DNA of 11,066 bases, from positions 1 through 11,066 of the forward strand of contig JAUWZT010000114.1 of the NCBI GenBank assembly GCA_030615145.1, given 5' to 3'. Positions 1-5,279 of the stretch are shown piece by piece. Under the pieces are notes generated by a model. It saw nothing but the letters and a program-made list of their open reading frames with translations. It was not told the origin of the DNA and ran no database searches. The DNA is from Promethearchaeota archaeon. Lineage in GTDB: Archaea; Asgardarchaeota; Lokiarchaeia; Sigyniarchaeales; SOKP01. How positions within the stretch are numbered: the stretch's first letter is position 1; the number at the start of each line of letters is the position of its first letter. Made by a program: the position numbers and the translations under genes.

Positions 1-152
1 TAAACTTTGACTCCAAAATTTGCGTTTATATAATTTCTAATATGTTCTTCTACTTCAGAGATAGTTTTTTTTCGCGTTCCTACAATTAATTTACCTAAAG
101 GCTGAGAAAACTTATGTCTTTCGGTTGTGGGGATTTTTAAATTTTTATCTAT
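1..152 (-). CDS. GTP-dependent dephospho-CoA kinase (DUF359), N-terminal part, cut by window edge
   Basis: Reading leftwards from 152, the frame stays open to the window edge and encodes about 50 residues. They contain the N-terminal signature of the archaeal DUF359 family, a short leader ending QPLGKLIVG, followed by a helix rich in E, I and R. This family phosphorylates dephospho-CoA with GTP in the last step of coenzyme A synthesis, in the cytosol. In many archaea it lies beside the Spt4/RpoE' and S24e-S27ae genes, and S24e and S27ae are next door here, though on the other strand. The start is odd. The frame has no ATG, GTG or TTG between the upstream stop (159-161) and the PLG motif. An ATA at 152-150 sits 5 nt after GGAGTGAT (165-158), a good Shine-Dalgarno match, so ATA was chosen. 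A base error in the sequence is the alternative. The family call rests on a short fragment plus context. Confidence 0.68.
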   Translation of the reverse strand, partial: MDKNLKIPTTERHKFSQPLGKLIVGTRKKTISEVEEHIRNYINANFGVKV

Positions 153-157
153 CTTAA

Positions 158-165
158 ATCACTCC
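158..165 (-). promoter_or_regulatory. Shine-Dalgarno site for the DUF359 gene, overlapping the upstream stop codon
   Basis: On the minus strand this reads GGAGTGAT, one base short of the archaeal consensus GGAGGTGAT. It overlaps the last codons and the TGA of the small membrane-protein gene and lies 5 nt before an ATA triplet in the DUF359 frame. The arrangement suggests translational coupling and supports a start at or very near 152. Confidence 0.5.
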
Positions 166-371
166 ATTTTTATATTTTTTACTTTATTATAGAGATTAAA
201 AGTTAAAATAAACAATAATACCCACAAAAATAGGCAACCAACAAAGATGCTAACGTATATTCCTGCGACTACATTTTTTAGAAGCAAAAACAATACCATC
301 GTAATAATAATTAATGCCACTTCAATGATTATCATAATTCTTGTTTTCAACAAAAATCTAGATTTTGACAT
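159..371 (-). CDS. small hypothetical membrane protein, two transmembrane helices
   Basis: Not recognised as a known family. The 70-residue product begins MSKSRFLLK and is almost wholly hydrophobic. There is one likely transmembrane helix at about residues 11-32, a short KN-containing turn, a second helix at about 36-60, and a charged tail NKVKNIKME. The positive N-terminus and tail suggest both ends face the cytoplasm, forming a hairpin. The frame stays open up to a TTG at 392, but the ATG at 371 is preferred as the first ATG; no strong ribosome-binding site precedes either. It ends 6 nt before the presumed DUF359 start, so the two are probably co-transcribed. The opposite strand is also open over 247-450, but that is the low-complexity complement of the same helices. 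A real gene is likely but not certain. Confidence 0.45.
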   Translation of the reverse strand: MSKSRFLLKTRIMIIIEVALIIITMVLFLLLKNVVAGIYVSIFVGCLFLWVLLFILTFNLYNKVKNIKME

Positions 372-440
372 ATTTTTCTTACAAAAAACCAAAATTTTAT
401 TTTTTATTATTTCTTTAATTTTTTATAACTCAGAATTATC

Positions 441-450
441 TTTAAATTAA
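441..450 (+). promoter_or_regulatory. TATA box, probable promoter of the S24e-S27ae operon
   Basis: TTTAAATTAA fits the archaeal TATA consensus. Transcription would begin about 25 nt downstream, near 470, giving a leader of about 20 nt. The leader carries AGGT at 480-483, 5 nt before the S24e ATG at 489. The assignment rests on match and spacing only. Confidence 0.4.
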
Positions 451-488
451 CTGATTATCTGAGAAAAAGAGTAATAAAAAGGTTCGAA

Positions 489-845
489 ATGTCGTTTAAT
501 ATTGAAATTTTGGAAGAAAAAATAAACCCATTAATCGATCGAACGGAATTAAAATTCAGAATCGATCATTTTAATGCCGGTACACCTAATAAGTTAGATG
601 TGAAGAAGAAAATTGCAGCGTTAAAAAACGCAAACGAAAAATATACAATAATTCGAAAAATTAAAACTCATTTCGGTAGCTCATATGATGAAGGAGTAGC
701 AAATATTTACAAGAACGCTAAAGAACTTCAATTCTATGAGCCTTTCCATATTCAAGTGCGGAATTTACCCAAAGACACGCGAGAAGAAATTTATAAATTA
801 AAGAAAAGAAAAGAACCTTACAACCACTTATTTGAATACGAATAA
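489..845 (+). CDS. rps24e: 30S ribosomal protein S24e
   Basis: The 118-residue product has the S24e pattern. NPLIDRTELKFRI occurs at about residues 13-25, followed by the GTPNKLDVKKKIA segment (family form TPSR..V..K.A), a hydrophobic strand with FG (KTHFGSSYDEG), and a basic C-terminal tail. S24e is a small-subunit protein shared by archaea and eukaryotes and absent from bacteria, and the length is about normal for archaea. The ATG at 489 follows a short AGGT at 480-483. S27ae starts 37 bp after the stop on the same strand, the usual archaeal pairing, so the two are probably one transcript. No oddities are seen in the reading frame. Confidence 0.93.
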   Translation: MSFNIEILEEKINPLIDRTELKFRIDHFNAGTPNKLDVKKKIAALKNANEKYTIIRKIKTHFGSSYDEGVANIYKNAKELQFYEPFHIQVRNLPKDTREEIYKLKKRKEPYNHLFEYE

Positions 846-882
846 AATTATTAAATTAATTAAAAAATAAATTGAAGAATTT

Positions 883-1110
883 ATGTCAAACGCATCCAAA
901 TTTTATAAAATTGAAGATGGTAAATTAGTTAGGACACACAGAGTCTGTCCTAAGTGTGCCCCCTCGGTATTTCTCGCGGACCACTACGATAGATGGTCGT
1001 GCGGAAAGTGTGGATACACTGTATTCAAAAGAAAAGGTAAGAAGGGAGCTGCTACAGTTGCAAGACATAGTAGAACCCGAACCCCTCGAAAACGCACTAA
1101 GTCAACTTAA
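883..1110 (+). CDS. rps27ae: 30S ribosomal protein S27ae, zinc-binding
   Basis: The 75-residue protein carries the S27ae zinc ribbon. CPKC (Cys22, Cys25) and CGKC (Cys40, Cys43) frame the typical sequence VFLADHYDRW, followed by GYTVFKRKGKK. In eukaryotes the orthologue is made as a ubiquitin fusion; here there is no ubiquitin domain. After the zinc module the protein continues for about 25 residues of Arg/Lys/Thr/Ser-rich tail (RHSRTRTPRKRTKS), longer than the short end of many archaeal homologues and probably disordered and RNA-binding. The ribosome-binding site is weak (GAAG near the ATG), fitting co-transcription with S24e. Confidence 0.93.
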   Translation: MSNASKFYKIEDGKLVRTHRVCPKCAPSVFLADHYDRWSCGKCGYTVFKRKGKKGAATVARHSRTRTPRKRTKST

Positions 1111-1188
1111 ACTCTAATAATAAACTCCAAACTATCTTTTTCAGTACCTCCTTTTAATACACCATTTTAACATTGCTATATTTATATT

Positions 1189-1197
1189 AGGTGATCC
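1189..1197 (+). promoter_or_regulatory. Shine-Dalgarno site that fixes the Kae1 start
   Basis: AGGTGATCC is fully complementary to the conserved archaeal 16S rRNA 3' end (GGATCACCT). It lies 2 nt before the ATG at 1200. The in-frame GTG at 1191 lies inside this site, so it is unlikely to be the start. Confidence 0.75.
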
Positions 1198-1199
1198 TG

Positions 1200-2207
1200 A
1201 TGAAATTAAAAAAAGTTTTAGGTATTGAATCTACGGCTCACACTTGGAGCGTGGGTATTATAGGTTTTGATGGAACGGTATTTAGTCTTGTTAATGATAT
1301 GTATATTCCAGAAAAAGGTGGTCTTCATCCAGCTTTAGTAAAGGAGCAACATCTTAATAATTTTATGAATATTATAAATCAGGCGTTATTAGAGGCAAAT
1401 ATTTCAATACATGATATTGATTTAATCGCGTTTAGTAATAGCCCTGGTTTAGGACCTATATTAAAAATTGGTGCCCAAGCCGCTAGAATGTTGACTCAAC
1501 TGTTAGATATTCCAATTGTAGCGGTTAATCACTGCATTGCTCACATAGAGATTGGACGACTAATGTGTAAAATTGAGGATCCTCTAACTTTATATGTATC
1601 AGGTGGGAATACGATTGTTAGTGCATATGAGTCTGGAAGATATCAAATTTTTGGAGAGACTCTCGATATCCCTATTGGTAATTTAATAGATTCCTTTGCC
1701 CGAGATGTTGGATTACCCCATCCAGGAGGTCCAAAAATCGAAAAATTAGCGTTTAACTCAAAAAAATATTTGTCTTTGCCTTATGTTGTTAAAGGTATGG
1801 ATTTATCTTTTTCAGGACTCTATACGGCCGCTAAGAGGTTATTAGAGTCCAAAGATTATAATAAGAAATATAATTTAAACGATGTTGCTTATTCATTGCA
1901 AGAAACTGCTTTTGCTATGTTAACTGAAGTTACCGAAAGGGCTTTAGCTCACACGGAAAAAAAAGAAGTTTTATTAACTGGTGGTGTTGCAGCTAATAAA
2001 AGGTTGCAAGAAATGATTAAATATATAAGCGCAGAACATGGCGCGAGGTTTGAAGTTGTTCCTTTAAAATACGCGGGGGATAATGGCGTAATGATTGGAT
2101 GGACTGGTCTTCTAAGGTATAAAGCTGAAGGGGGTCATACAGTTTTGGAAACGCAAATAAACCCTAAAGAACGCATGGATCAAATCACAATTCCTTGGAG
2201 AGATTAG
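1200..2207 (+). CDS. kae1: Kae1, catalytic subunit of KEOPS (tRNA threonylcarbamoyladenosine synthase)
   Basis: Kae1/TsaD transfers the threonylcarbamoyl group to A37 of ANN-decoding tRNAs in the cytosolic KEOPS complex. The 335-residue protein has the ASKHA-fold signature: LGIESTAHT at residues 7-15, SNSPGLGP at 79-86, the metal-binding NHCIAHIE (His111, His115), LYVSGGNT at 131-138, GETLDIPIGNLIDSFAR at about 152-168, TGGVAANKRL at 260-269 and GDNG with metal-ligand Asp294. The ending DQITIPWRD is the usual Kae1 end. The ATG at 1200 is chosen over the in-frame GTG at 1191 because that GTG lies inside a perfect Shine-Dalgarno site. Bud32, its partner and regulator, follows at once, and its ribosome-binding site overlaps the Kae1 stop. 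Length is normal and no key residue is missing. Confidence 0.96.
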   Translation: MKLKKVLGIESTAHTWSVGIIGFDGTVFSLVNDMYIPEKGGLHPALVKEQHLNNFMNIINQALLEANISIHDIDLIAFSNSPGLGPILKIGAQAARMLTQLLDIPIVAVNHCIAHIEIGRLMCKIEDPLTLYVSGGNTIVSAYESGRYQIFGETLDIPIGNLIDSFARDVGLPHPGGPKIEKLAFNSKKYLSLPYVVKGMDLSFSGLYTAAKRLLESKDYNKKYNLNDVAYSLQETAFAMLTEVTERALAHTEKKEVLLTGGVAANKRLQEMIKYISAEHGARFEVVPLKYAGDNGVMIGWTGLLRYKAEGGHTVLETQINPKERMDQITIPWRD

Positions 2208-2212
2208 GTGGT
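2206..2212 (+). promoter_or_regulatory. Shine-Dalgarno site for Bud32, overlapping the Kae1 stop
   Basis: AGGTGGT begins on the second base of the Kae1 TAG (2205-2207) and lies 8 nt before the TTG at 2221. It supports TTG as the Bud32 start and suggests translational coupling of the two KEOPS genes. The ATG at 2228 is in another frame. Confidence 0.6.
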
Positions 2213-2220
2213 TTAAGAGA

Positions 2221-2895
2221 TTGATTGATGAGATTGTTATAGAAAAGCTTTTACACAAGGGTGCTGAAGCAAGTCTTTTCTACGGTCATTGGTTTAGTAA
2301 AGAAGTTATATTTAAACTCCGTAGCCCTAAAAATTATCGTATAGAGCAGCTCGATAAAAAAATACGCGTTACTCGAACCCTTAACGAGGCTAGAGCTCTG
2401 ATAAAAGTTAAAAACTATGGTGTGAATGTTCCTCAAGTTTACGAAATTGACACTGAGAACTCTACAATCGTAATGAAGTATATTAAAGGAGAAAAATTAA
2501 AAGATTTTATGAATTCATTAGAAGACGATAAAAAACAGCAAATCTTTAATGAGATCGGTAAATATGTCGCTATTTTACACAAAAATGGCCATATTCATGG
2601 TGATATTACCACAAGCAATATCATTATTACTCCAATTCAAGAAATTTTCATTATAGATTTTGGACTCCACAATTACTCCGATTCTATTGAAGATAAAAGC
2701 GTTGATCTCCATCTTTTTAAAAGAGTTTTACTATCTTCTCATGGTACTGATTATAAAATTTGTTTCGATGCCTTTTTAGACGGTTATCGCACAGAATATG
2801 GAAAAGCAAAAGTAAATGAAAGCAAAGAAATCATAAGAAACATGACTACAATAGAAACAAGAGGTCGCTACATCAAAAAGGAAGATAGAAAATAA
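2221..2895 (+). CDS. bud32: Bud32, KEOPS complex kinase/ATPase subunit
   Basis: The 224-residue protein is a small Rio-like atypical kinase that partners Kae1 and powers tRNA t6A synthesis. Visible motifs are GAEASLFYG at 14-22 in place of a P-loop, nucleotide-contacting Lys32 in VIFKLRSPKNYR, RTLNEAR with Glu56, MKYIKGEKL at about 85-93, the catalytic loop HGDITTSN (Asp128, Asn133), and IIDFGL with Asp146. The C-terminal GRY-KK-RK tail matches the basic tail the family uses. Length is near the family norm. Translation probably starts at TTG 2221, after AGGTGGT. In many euryarchaea Kae1 and Bud32 are one fused protein; here they are separate genes 13 bp apart. A short T-run follows the gene. 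Confidence 0.95.
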   Translation: MIDEIVIEKLLHKGAEASLFYGHWFSKEVIFKLRSPKNYRIEQLDKKIRVTRTLNEARALIKVKNYGVNVPQVYEIDTENSTIVMKYIKGEKLKDFMNSLEDDKKQQIFNEIGKYVAILHKNGHIHGDITTSNIIITPIQEIFIIDFGLHNYSDSIEDKSVDLHLFKRVLLSSHGTDYKICFDAFLDGYRTEYGKAKVNESKEIIRNMTTIETRGRYIKKEDRK

Positions 2896-2902
2896 TGTAA
2901 AA

Positions 2903-2908
2903 TTTTTT
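2903..2908 (+). terminator. oligo-T tract after Bud32, possible transcription terminator
   Basis: Six consecutive T lie a few bases past the Bud32 stop. Archaeal RNA polymerase can terminate at such runs without a hairpin. This is the first run of that length after the Kae1-Bud32 pair, but the region is generally AT-rich, so support is weak. Confidence 0.3.
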
Positions 2909-2984
2909 CACACTACCTTAAATTCTTAACATTAATTGTTCAGTATAAAGATAAACACATCAAAATTATTTACATCTGATATAG

Positions 2985-3077
2985 AGCCCTTTAAATACCT
3001 TCATATTAGGAGAGATAATTTTATATACAAGTTTAACTTATAATTTATTATTAAAAAGTTGGAATTTATTAAGGGCT
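2985..3077. other. 93-nt segment bounded by a perfect 7-bp inverted repeat
   Basis: AGCCCTT at 2985-2991 can pair with AAGGGCT at 3071-3077, a GC-containing 7-bp stem closing an AT-rich interior in the 266-bp spacer between Bud32 and the RHH gene. The interior has a TATA-like TTTTATATA near 3018. No open frame of useful size lies there. It could be a small structured RNA or a chance pairing. The stem length resembles a tRNA acceptor stem, but no T arm, D arm or anticodon arm is visible. Confidence 0.2.
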
Positions 3078-3161
3078 AAGAATACTATAGCATTTGTAAT
3101 TCAAAATAATACCTCCTTTTGAATTTGAATTTAAAAATTAATAAGATTGGGGTAATTTAAA

Positions 3162-3368
3162 TTGCCAAAAAATAAAAAAGAGAAGAAACCAAAAATGCGA
3201 AATATAACTATCAACATACCTGAGATATACGATGAAAATATTCAAAAACTAATCAAGATGAAAATAACAGCTAGTAGATCAGAAGCGATTAGAATTGCTA
3301 TCCGCGAGTTCTTACATACCGAATACGATAATCTGAAATTATTAGGATATTTTGACCAAGTAGAATAA
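3162..3368 (+). CDS. ribbon-helix-helix (CopG/Arc-type) DNA-binding protein
   Basis: The 68-residue protein has a basic leader (residues 1-12, mostly Lys), then a ribbon-helix-helix core. The beta strand RNITINIPE at 13-21 pairs across a dimer, helix A is about 22-33, and SRSEAIRIAIREFL at 38-51 is helix B with the classic SRSEAIR motif. Such proteins bind DNA as dimers and usually repress a nearby or their own promoter. TTG at 3162 is taken as start because a GGGGTAAT sequence lies about 8 nt upstream; an internal ATG at 3195 would still keep the fold. The C-terminal extension (DNLKLLGYFDQVE) shows no metal-binding His/Cys, so it does not look like a NikR-type metal sensor. Its target is unknown. 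It is convergent with S28e, 18 bp away. Confidence 0.8.
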   Translation: MPKNKKEKKPKMRNITINIPEIYDENIQKLIKMKITASRSEAIRIAIREFLHTEYDNLKLLGYFDQVE

Positions 3369-3386
3369 AAATAAGAATTAATTTTA

Positions 3387-3632
3387 TTATCTTCGCTTAC
3401 GAATTTTTCGTGCTTCTCTTTCAACTTCCCTTAAAACAACAATATCAGCAACTTGTACGGGCCCCTTAACATTTCTCGTAAGAATTCGATTTTTATCGGG
3501 TCCTTCAAGAATTCTAACCTTAATTTGATTGATCTCGCCGGTTAAACCAGTTCTACCAACAATTTGAAGAACCTCGGCAGGAATAGAGGCATCATACGCA
3601 GTTTTTCCTTTTTTTTTCTCAATCTTTACCAA
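3387..3632 (-). CDS. rps28e: 30S ribosomal protein S28e
   Basis: The 81-residue product matches S28e: EVLQIVGRTGLTGE near residues 20-33, QIKVRILEG, RILTRNVKGPV and the C-terminal LREVEREARKIRKRR. S28e is a small-subunit protein found in archaea and eukaryotes only. It is the second gene after L7Ae, a standard archaeal pairing, with 14 bp between them. The start is TTG at 3632, preceded by GGTGA (3643-3639 on the minus strand) at 6-nt spacing. The N-terminal KIEKKKGKTAYDASIPA is a few residues longer than the shortest homologues. No oddity is seen in the core. Confidence 0.95.
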   Translation of the reverse strand: MVKIEKKKGKTAYDASIPAEVLQIVGRTGLTGEINQIKVRILEGPDKNRILTRNVKGPVQVADIVVLREVEREARKIRKRR

Positions 3633-3638
3633 GGACTT

Positions 3639-3643
3639 TCACC
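3639..3643 (-). promoter_or_regulatory. Shine-Dalgarno site for S28e
   Basis: The minus strand reads GGTGA here, within the short gap after the L7Ae stop and 6 nt before TTG 3632. It supports the TTG start of S28e. Confidence 0.5.
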
Positions 3644-3646
3644 GAA

Positions 3647-4018
3647 TTATTTTTTTAATGCTTCTAACTTTTTTAATATATCTTCTAAAGCTTTATCGTT
3701 TCCAGTTCCAATAGTTTCAATTGCTACAGCAGATGACGCGATGTTAATTCGAGCGGCGTTTCCCAATTCTTTTTTTGTTGCAACATAACAAAAGGGAATA
3801 GATTTTTCTTCGCAGAGCAATGGCACATGAAACAAAATTTCAGGTGGACTTACATCTTCCGCCATAATAACAAGCTTCGCGAGGCTCCTCTCTATTGATT
3901 TGGTTACCTCGTTCATCCCTTTTCTTATTTTCGAATCCCTCGTCCCTGCGATAACGTTTAATGTCTCTTTAATGTCGTTTTTTAAAGCGTCAGGAACTTT
4001 ATATTTTATATAACTCAT
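3647..4018 (-). CDS. rpl7ae: 50S ribosomal protein L7Ae, kink-turn RNA-binding protein
   Basis: The 123-residue protein carries the L7Ae kink-turn binding signature: KIRKGMNEVTKSIER at about 30-44, LVIMAEDVSPPEIL near 49-62, the PLLCEEKSIPFCYVATKKELG segment, and the SSAVAIE strand. Beyond the large ribosomal subunit, archaeal L7Ae is a core part of C/D and H/ACA guide RNPs and of RNase P. The ATG at 4018 is preferred over the in-frame TTG at 4033, because it gives the usual length and the stretch between looks like an untranslated purine-rich leader (GGAAAGAG). It leads an operon with S28e. In the family signature the residue after SIER is often Gly; here it is Ser, a minor change. Confidence 0.95.
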   Translation of the reverse strand: MSYIKYKVPDALKNDIKETLNVIAGTRDSKIRKGMNEVTKSIERSLAKLVIMAEDVSPPEILFHVPLLCEEKSIPFCYVATKKELGNAARINIASSAVAIETIGTGNDKALEDILKKLEALKK

Positions 4019-4032
4019 TTTTTCTCTTTCCA

Positions 4033-4060
4033 ATATATATTTTTAATATATTATCATAAA
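4033..4060 (-). promoter_or_regulatory. candidate promoter of L7Ae-S28e
   Basis: Two overlapping AT-rich TATA candidates lie here on the minus strand: TTTATGATA (4060-4052) and the ATATATTAAAAATATAT stretch below it. The first would give a start near 4030 and a leader of about 12-15 nt holding GGAAAGAG. The second would start near the ATG. The sequence cannot choose between them. Confidence 0.3.
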
Positions 4061-4213
4061 TCATCGATTTTTAATGTAGTATTAAATATAGGATTTAAAA
4101 TAAAATTTTGGATTTACGCTAAAAATAAGACATCATGGATAAGATCGTTATTTTTAGAATATGAATGTAATAAAGGTAAAATTTTTTTAGAATAATACTT
4201 TTAATTATCTATT

Positions 4214-4414
4214 ATGATTATTCCCATAAGATGCTTTTCATGTGGCCGCCTTGTGGCCCATATCTATAAACCTTATTTGGAGCTTATTGAAAAAGGAGAA
4301 AGCGCTGAAGACGCTTTTAAAGAGTTGGGTATTGAGAGGTTCTGTTGCAAAAGAATGATCGTTAGCCATGTAGACTTGATAGATGAGCTATTAAAGTTCC
4401 CAAGGCTACAATAA
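4214..4414 (+). CDS. rpoN: DNA-directed RNA polymerase subunit N (Rpb10 homologue)
   Basis: The 66-residue protein is the small zinc-binding subunit that helps hold the large subunits in archaeal RNA polymerase. It has the exact family pattern: MIIPIRCFSCG with Cys7 and Cys10, YLELIEKGESAEDAFKELG in the middle, ERFCCKRM with Cys44 and Cys45, and SHVDLIDELL at the end. Length is normal. No Shine-Dalgarno site precedes the ATG, and a T-rich TATA-like stretch lies about 25-30 nt upstream, so translation may be leaderless. In many archaea rpoN sits in the L18e-L13-S9 operon. Here it stands alone, divergent from L7Ae and convergent with L24e. Confidence 0.96.
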   Translation: MIIPIRCFSCGRLVAHIYKPYLELIEKGESAEDAFKELGIERFCCKRMIVSHVDLIDELLKFPRLQ

Positions 4415-4457
4415 GCTAAAAATGTTATCTTAAATATAGTTATTCAGAATTAGAGTC

Positions 4458-4474
4458 AAAAAAGTAATTAAAAA
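4458..4474 (-). terminator. oligo-T tracts after L24e, possible terminator
   Basis: On the minus strand, T5 (4474-4470) and T6 (4463-4458) follow the L24e stop within 30 nt. They would end the S6e-L24e transcript before it runs into rpoN. Confidence 0.35.
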
Positions 4475-4484
4475 GGTAATATTT

Positions 4485-4667
4485 TTACTCTTTCCCATAA
4501 ACTTTCGTCCATCTTACTTTCCGCGGGTTTCTTCGTTGTACTAGCATGGCGACTCTACATTTATGCGTACAGAAATTTAGAATAGTTCCATCTTTCTTAA
4601 TGTACATGTGTCCCCTTCCTATTAAGACATCTCCCTGGCAAAAAGAGCATTTCTTTACTTTAACCAT
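4485..4667 (-). CDS. rpl24e: 50S ribosomal protein L24e, zinc-binding
   Basis: The 60-residue protein shows the L24e zinc finger, CSFC (Cys7, Cys10) and FCTHKC (Cys33, Cys37), with the intervening GRGHMYIKKDGTIL and the closing RRNPRKVRWT. All four zinc ligands are present and length is normal for archaea. The ATG at 4667 follows GAGATGA about 6 nt upstream, a partial match to the archaeal ribosome-binding site. It lies 29 bp after the S6e stop on the same strand, so the two are likely one transcript. In many archaea L24e follows S28e directly; here rpoN and spacers separate them. Confidence 0.95.
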   Translation of the reverse strand: MVKVKKCSFCQGDVLIGRGHMYIKKDGTILNFCTHKCRVAMLVQRRNPRKVRWTKVYGKE

Positions 4668-4696
4668 CGAATTTTCATCTCGCTCTGTTAATTAGA

Positions 4697-5101
4697 TTAT
4701 TCTTCTTTCACTTTAAAGAGTTCAGTTTCTCCATATTTTACAACTTTAAGATTAAGTAACGTCATATCATAAGAGATTTCGTTTCCCCTAACCATTTTTC
4801 TTCTTTTTTCTCCTTTTCTCTTTGGTTTATAACCAATAGCTCTTTTTGAAACCAAAATTCTCTTTTTTACGGGGCCATGAACATCTTTTCTCATAGGGAA
4901 ACCGCTTTCGTCGGAACCACCCATGATTTGGAACTCGTAGTTTGGAAAACCAATTAGACCCCCTTTAATTATCTCTCCGATCTTCATCCCCTCAAAGCGG
5001 AATTTCTTCTCATCGATCTCAATCAATTTAGATAATCCCTTTCCTGGGCCTTCGCTTCCCCCAGAAATGTTAAGCTTGTATACTCTTTTCTCTGAACTCA
5101 T
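4697..5101 (-). CDS. rps6e: 30S ribosomal protein S6e
   Basis: The 134-residue product has the S6e core: GMKIGEIIKGG near residue 38, IMGGSDESGFPMRKDVHGPVK, KRAIGYKP, and the basic GEKRRKMVRGNEISYDM segment, with LNLKVVKYGE near the end. It lacks the long phosphorylated C-terminal helix of eukaryotic S6, as expected for archaea. The ATG at 5101 (MSSEKRVYKLNI) is preferred to the in-frame TTG at 5119, since the family begins close to this strand. No strong ribosome-binding site is visible, and TATA-like sequences lie at 5127-5137 and 5149-5157. L24e follows it. The gene is divergent from the 5280-6101 gene. Confidence 0.95.
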   Translation of the reverse strand: MSSEKRVYKLNISGGSEGPGKGLSKLIEIDEKKFRFEGMKIGEIIKGGLIGFPNYEFQIMGGSDESGFPMRKDVHGPVKKRILVSKRAIGYKPKRKGEKRRKMVRGNEISYDMTLLNLKVVKYGETELFKVKEE

Positions 5102-5262
5102 AATTATCAGACTAACCAAAAGGAAATTATTAAAAAGAATGTCCTAAAATTTAAATATTTTATTGATTTTTGAGGTTTTAGAATTTTTCAGAATAATTTA
5201 TTAAAAATAAAATTTATTTTAAAGATCAGTACCTATATTAAAAATATAGAAATAAATTAAGG

Positions 5263-5279
5263 AAAAAAAAAAAAAAAAA
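5263..5279 (+). repeat. homopolymer of 17 A just before the start codon at 5280
   Basis: Seventeen consecutive A separate AAGG (5259-5262) from the TTG start at 5280. It is the longest single-base run in the window. Changes in its length would alter the distance between a weak ribosome-binding sequence and the start codon. Confidence 0.9.

Noticed and set aside
247..450. Plus-strand open frame rich in Ile, Asn and Phe
   Set aside because: It is the complement of the hydrophobic helices of the minus-strand membrane protein, with no domain-like pattern and no ribosome-binding site.
1191..1199. GTG at 1191 as Kae1 start
   Set aside because: The GTG is part of the perfect AGGTGATCC ribosome-binding site for the ATG at 1200.
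2985..3077. tRNA gene suggested by the 7-bp closing stem
   Set aside because: No T arm (GTTCRA-type loop), D arm or anticodon stem can be found inside, so it is reported only as an inverted repeat.
3242..3788. Open frames antisense to the RHH, S28e and L7Ae genes (3242-3424 minus, 3564-3788 plus)
   Set aside because: They are shadows of well-supported genes and have no recognisable protein character.
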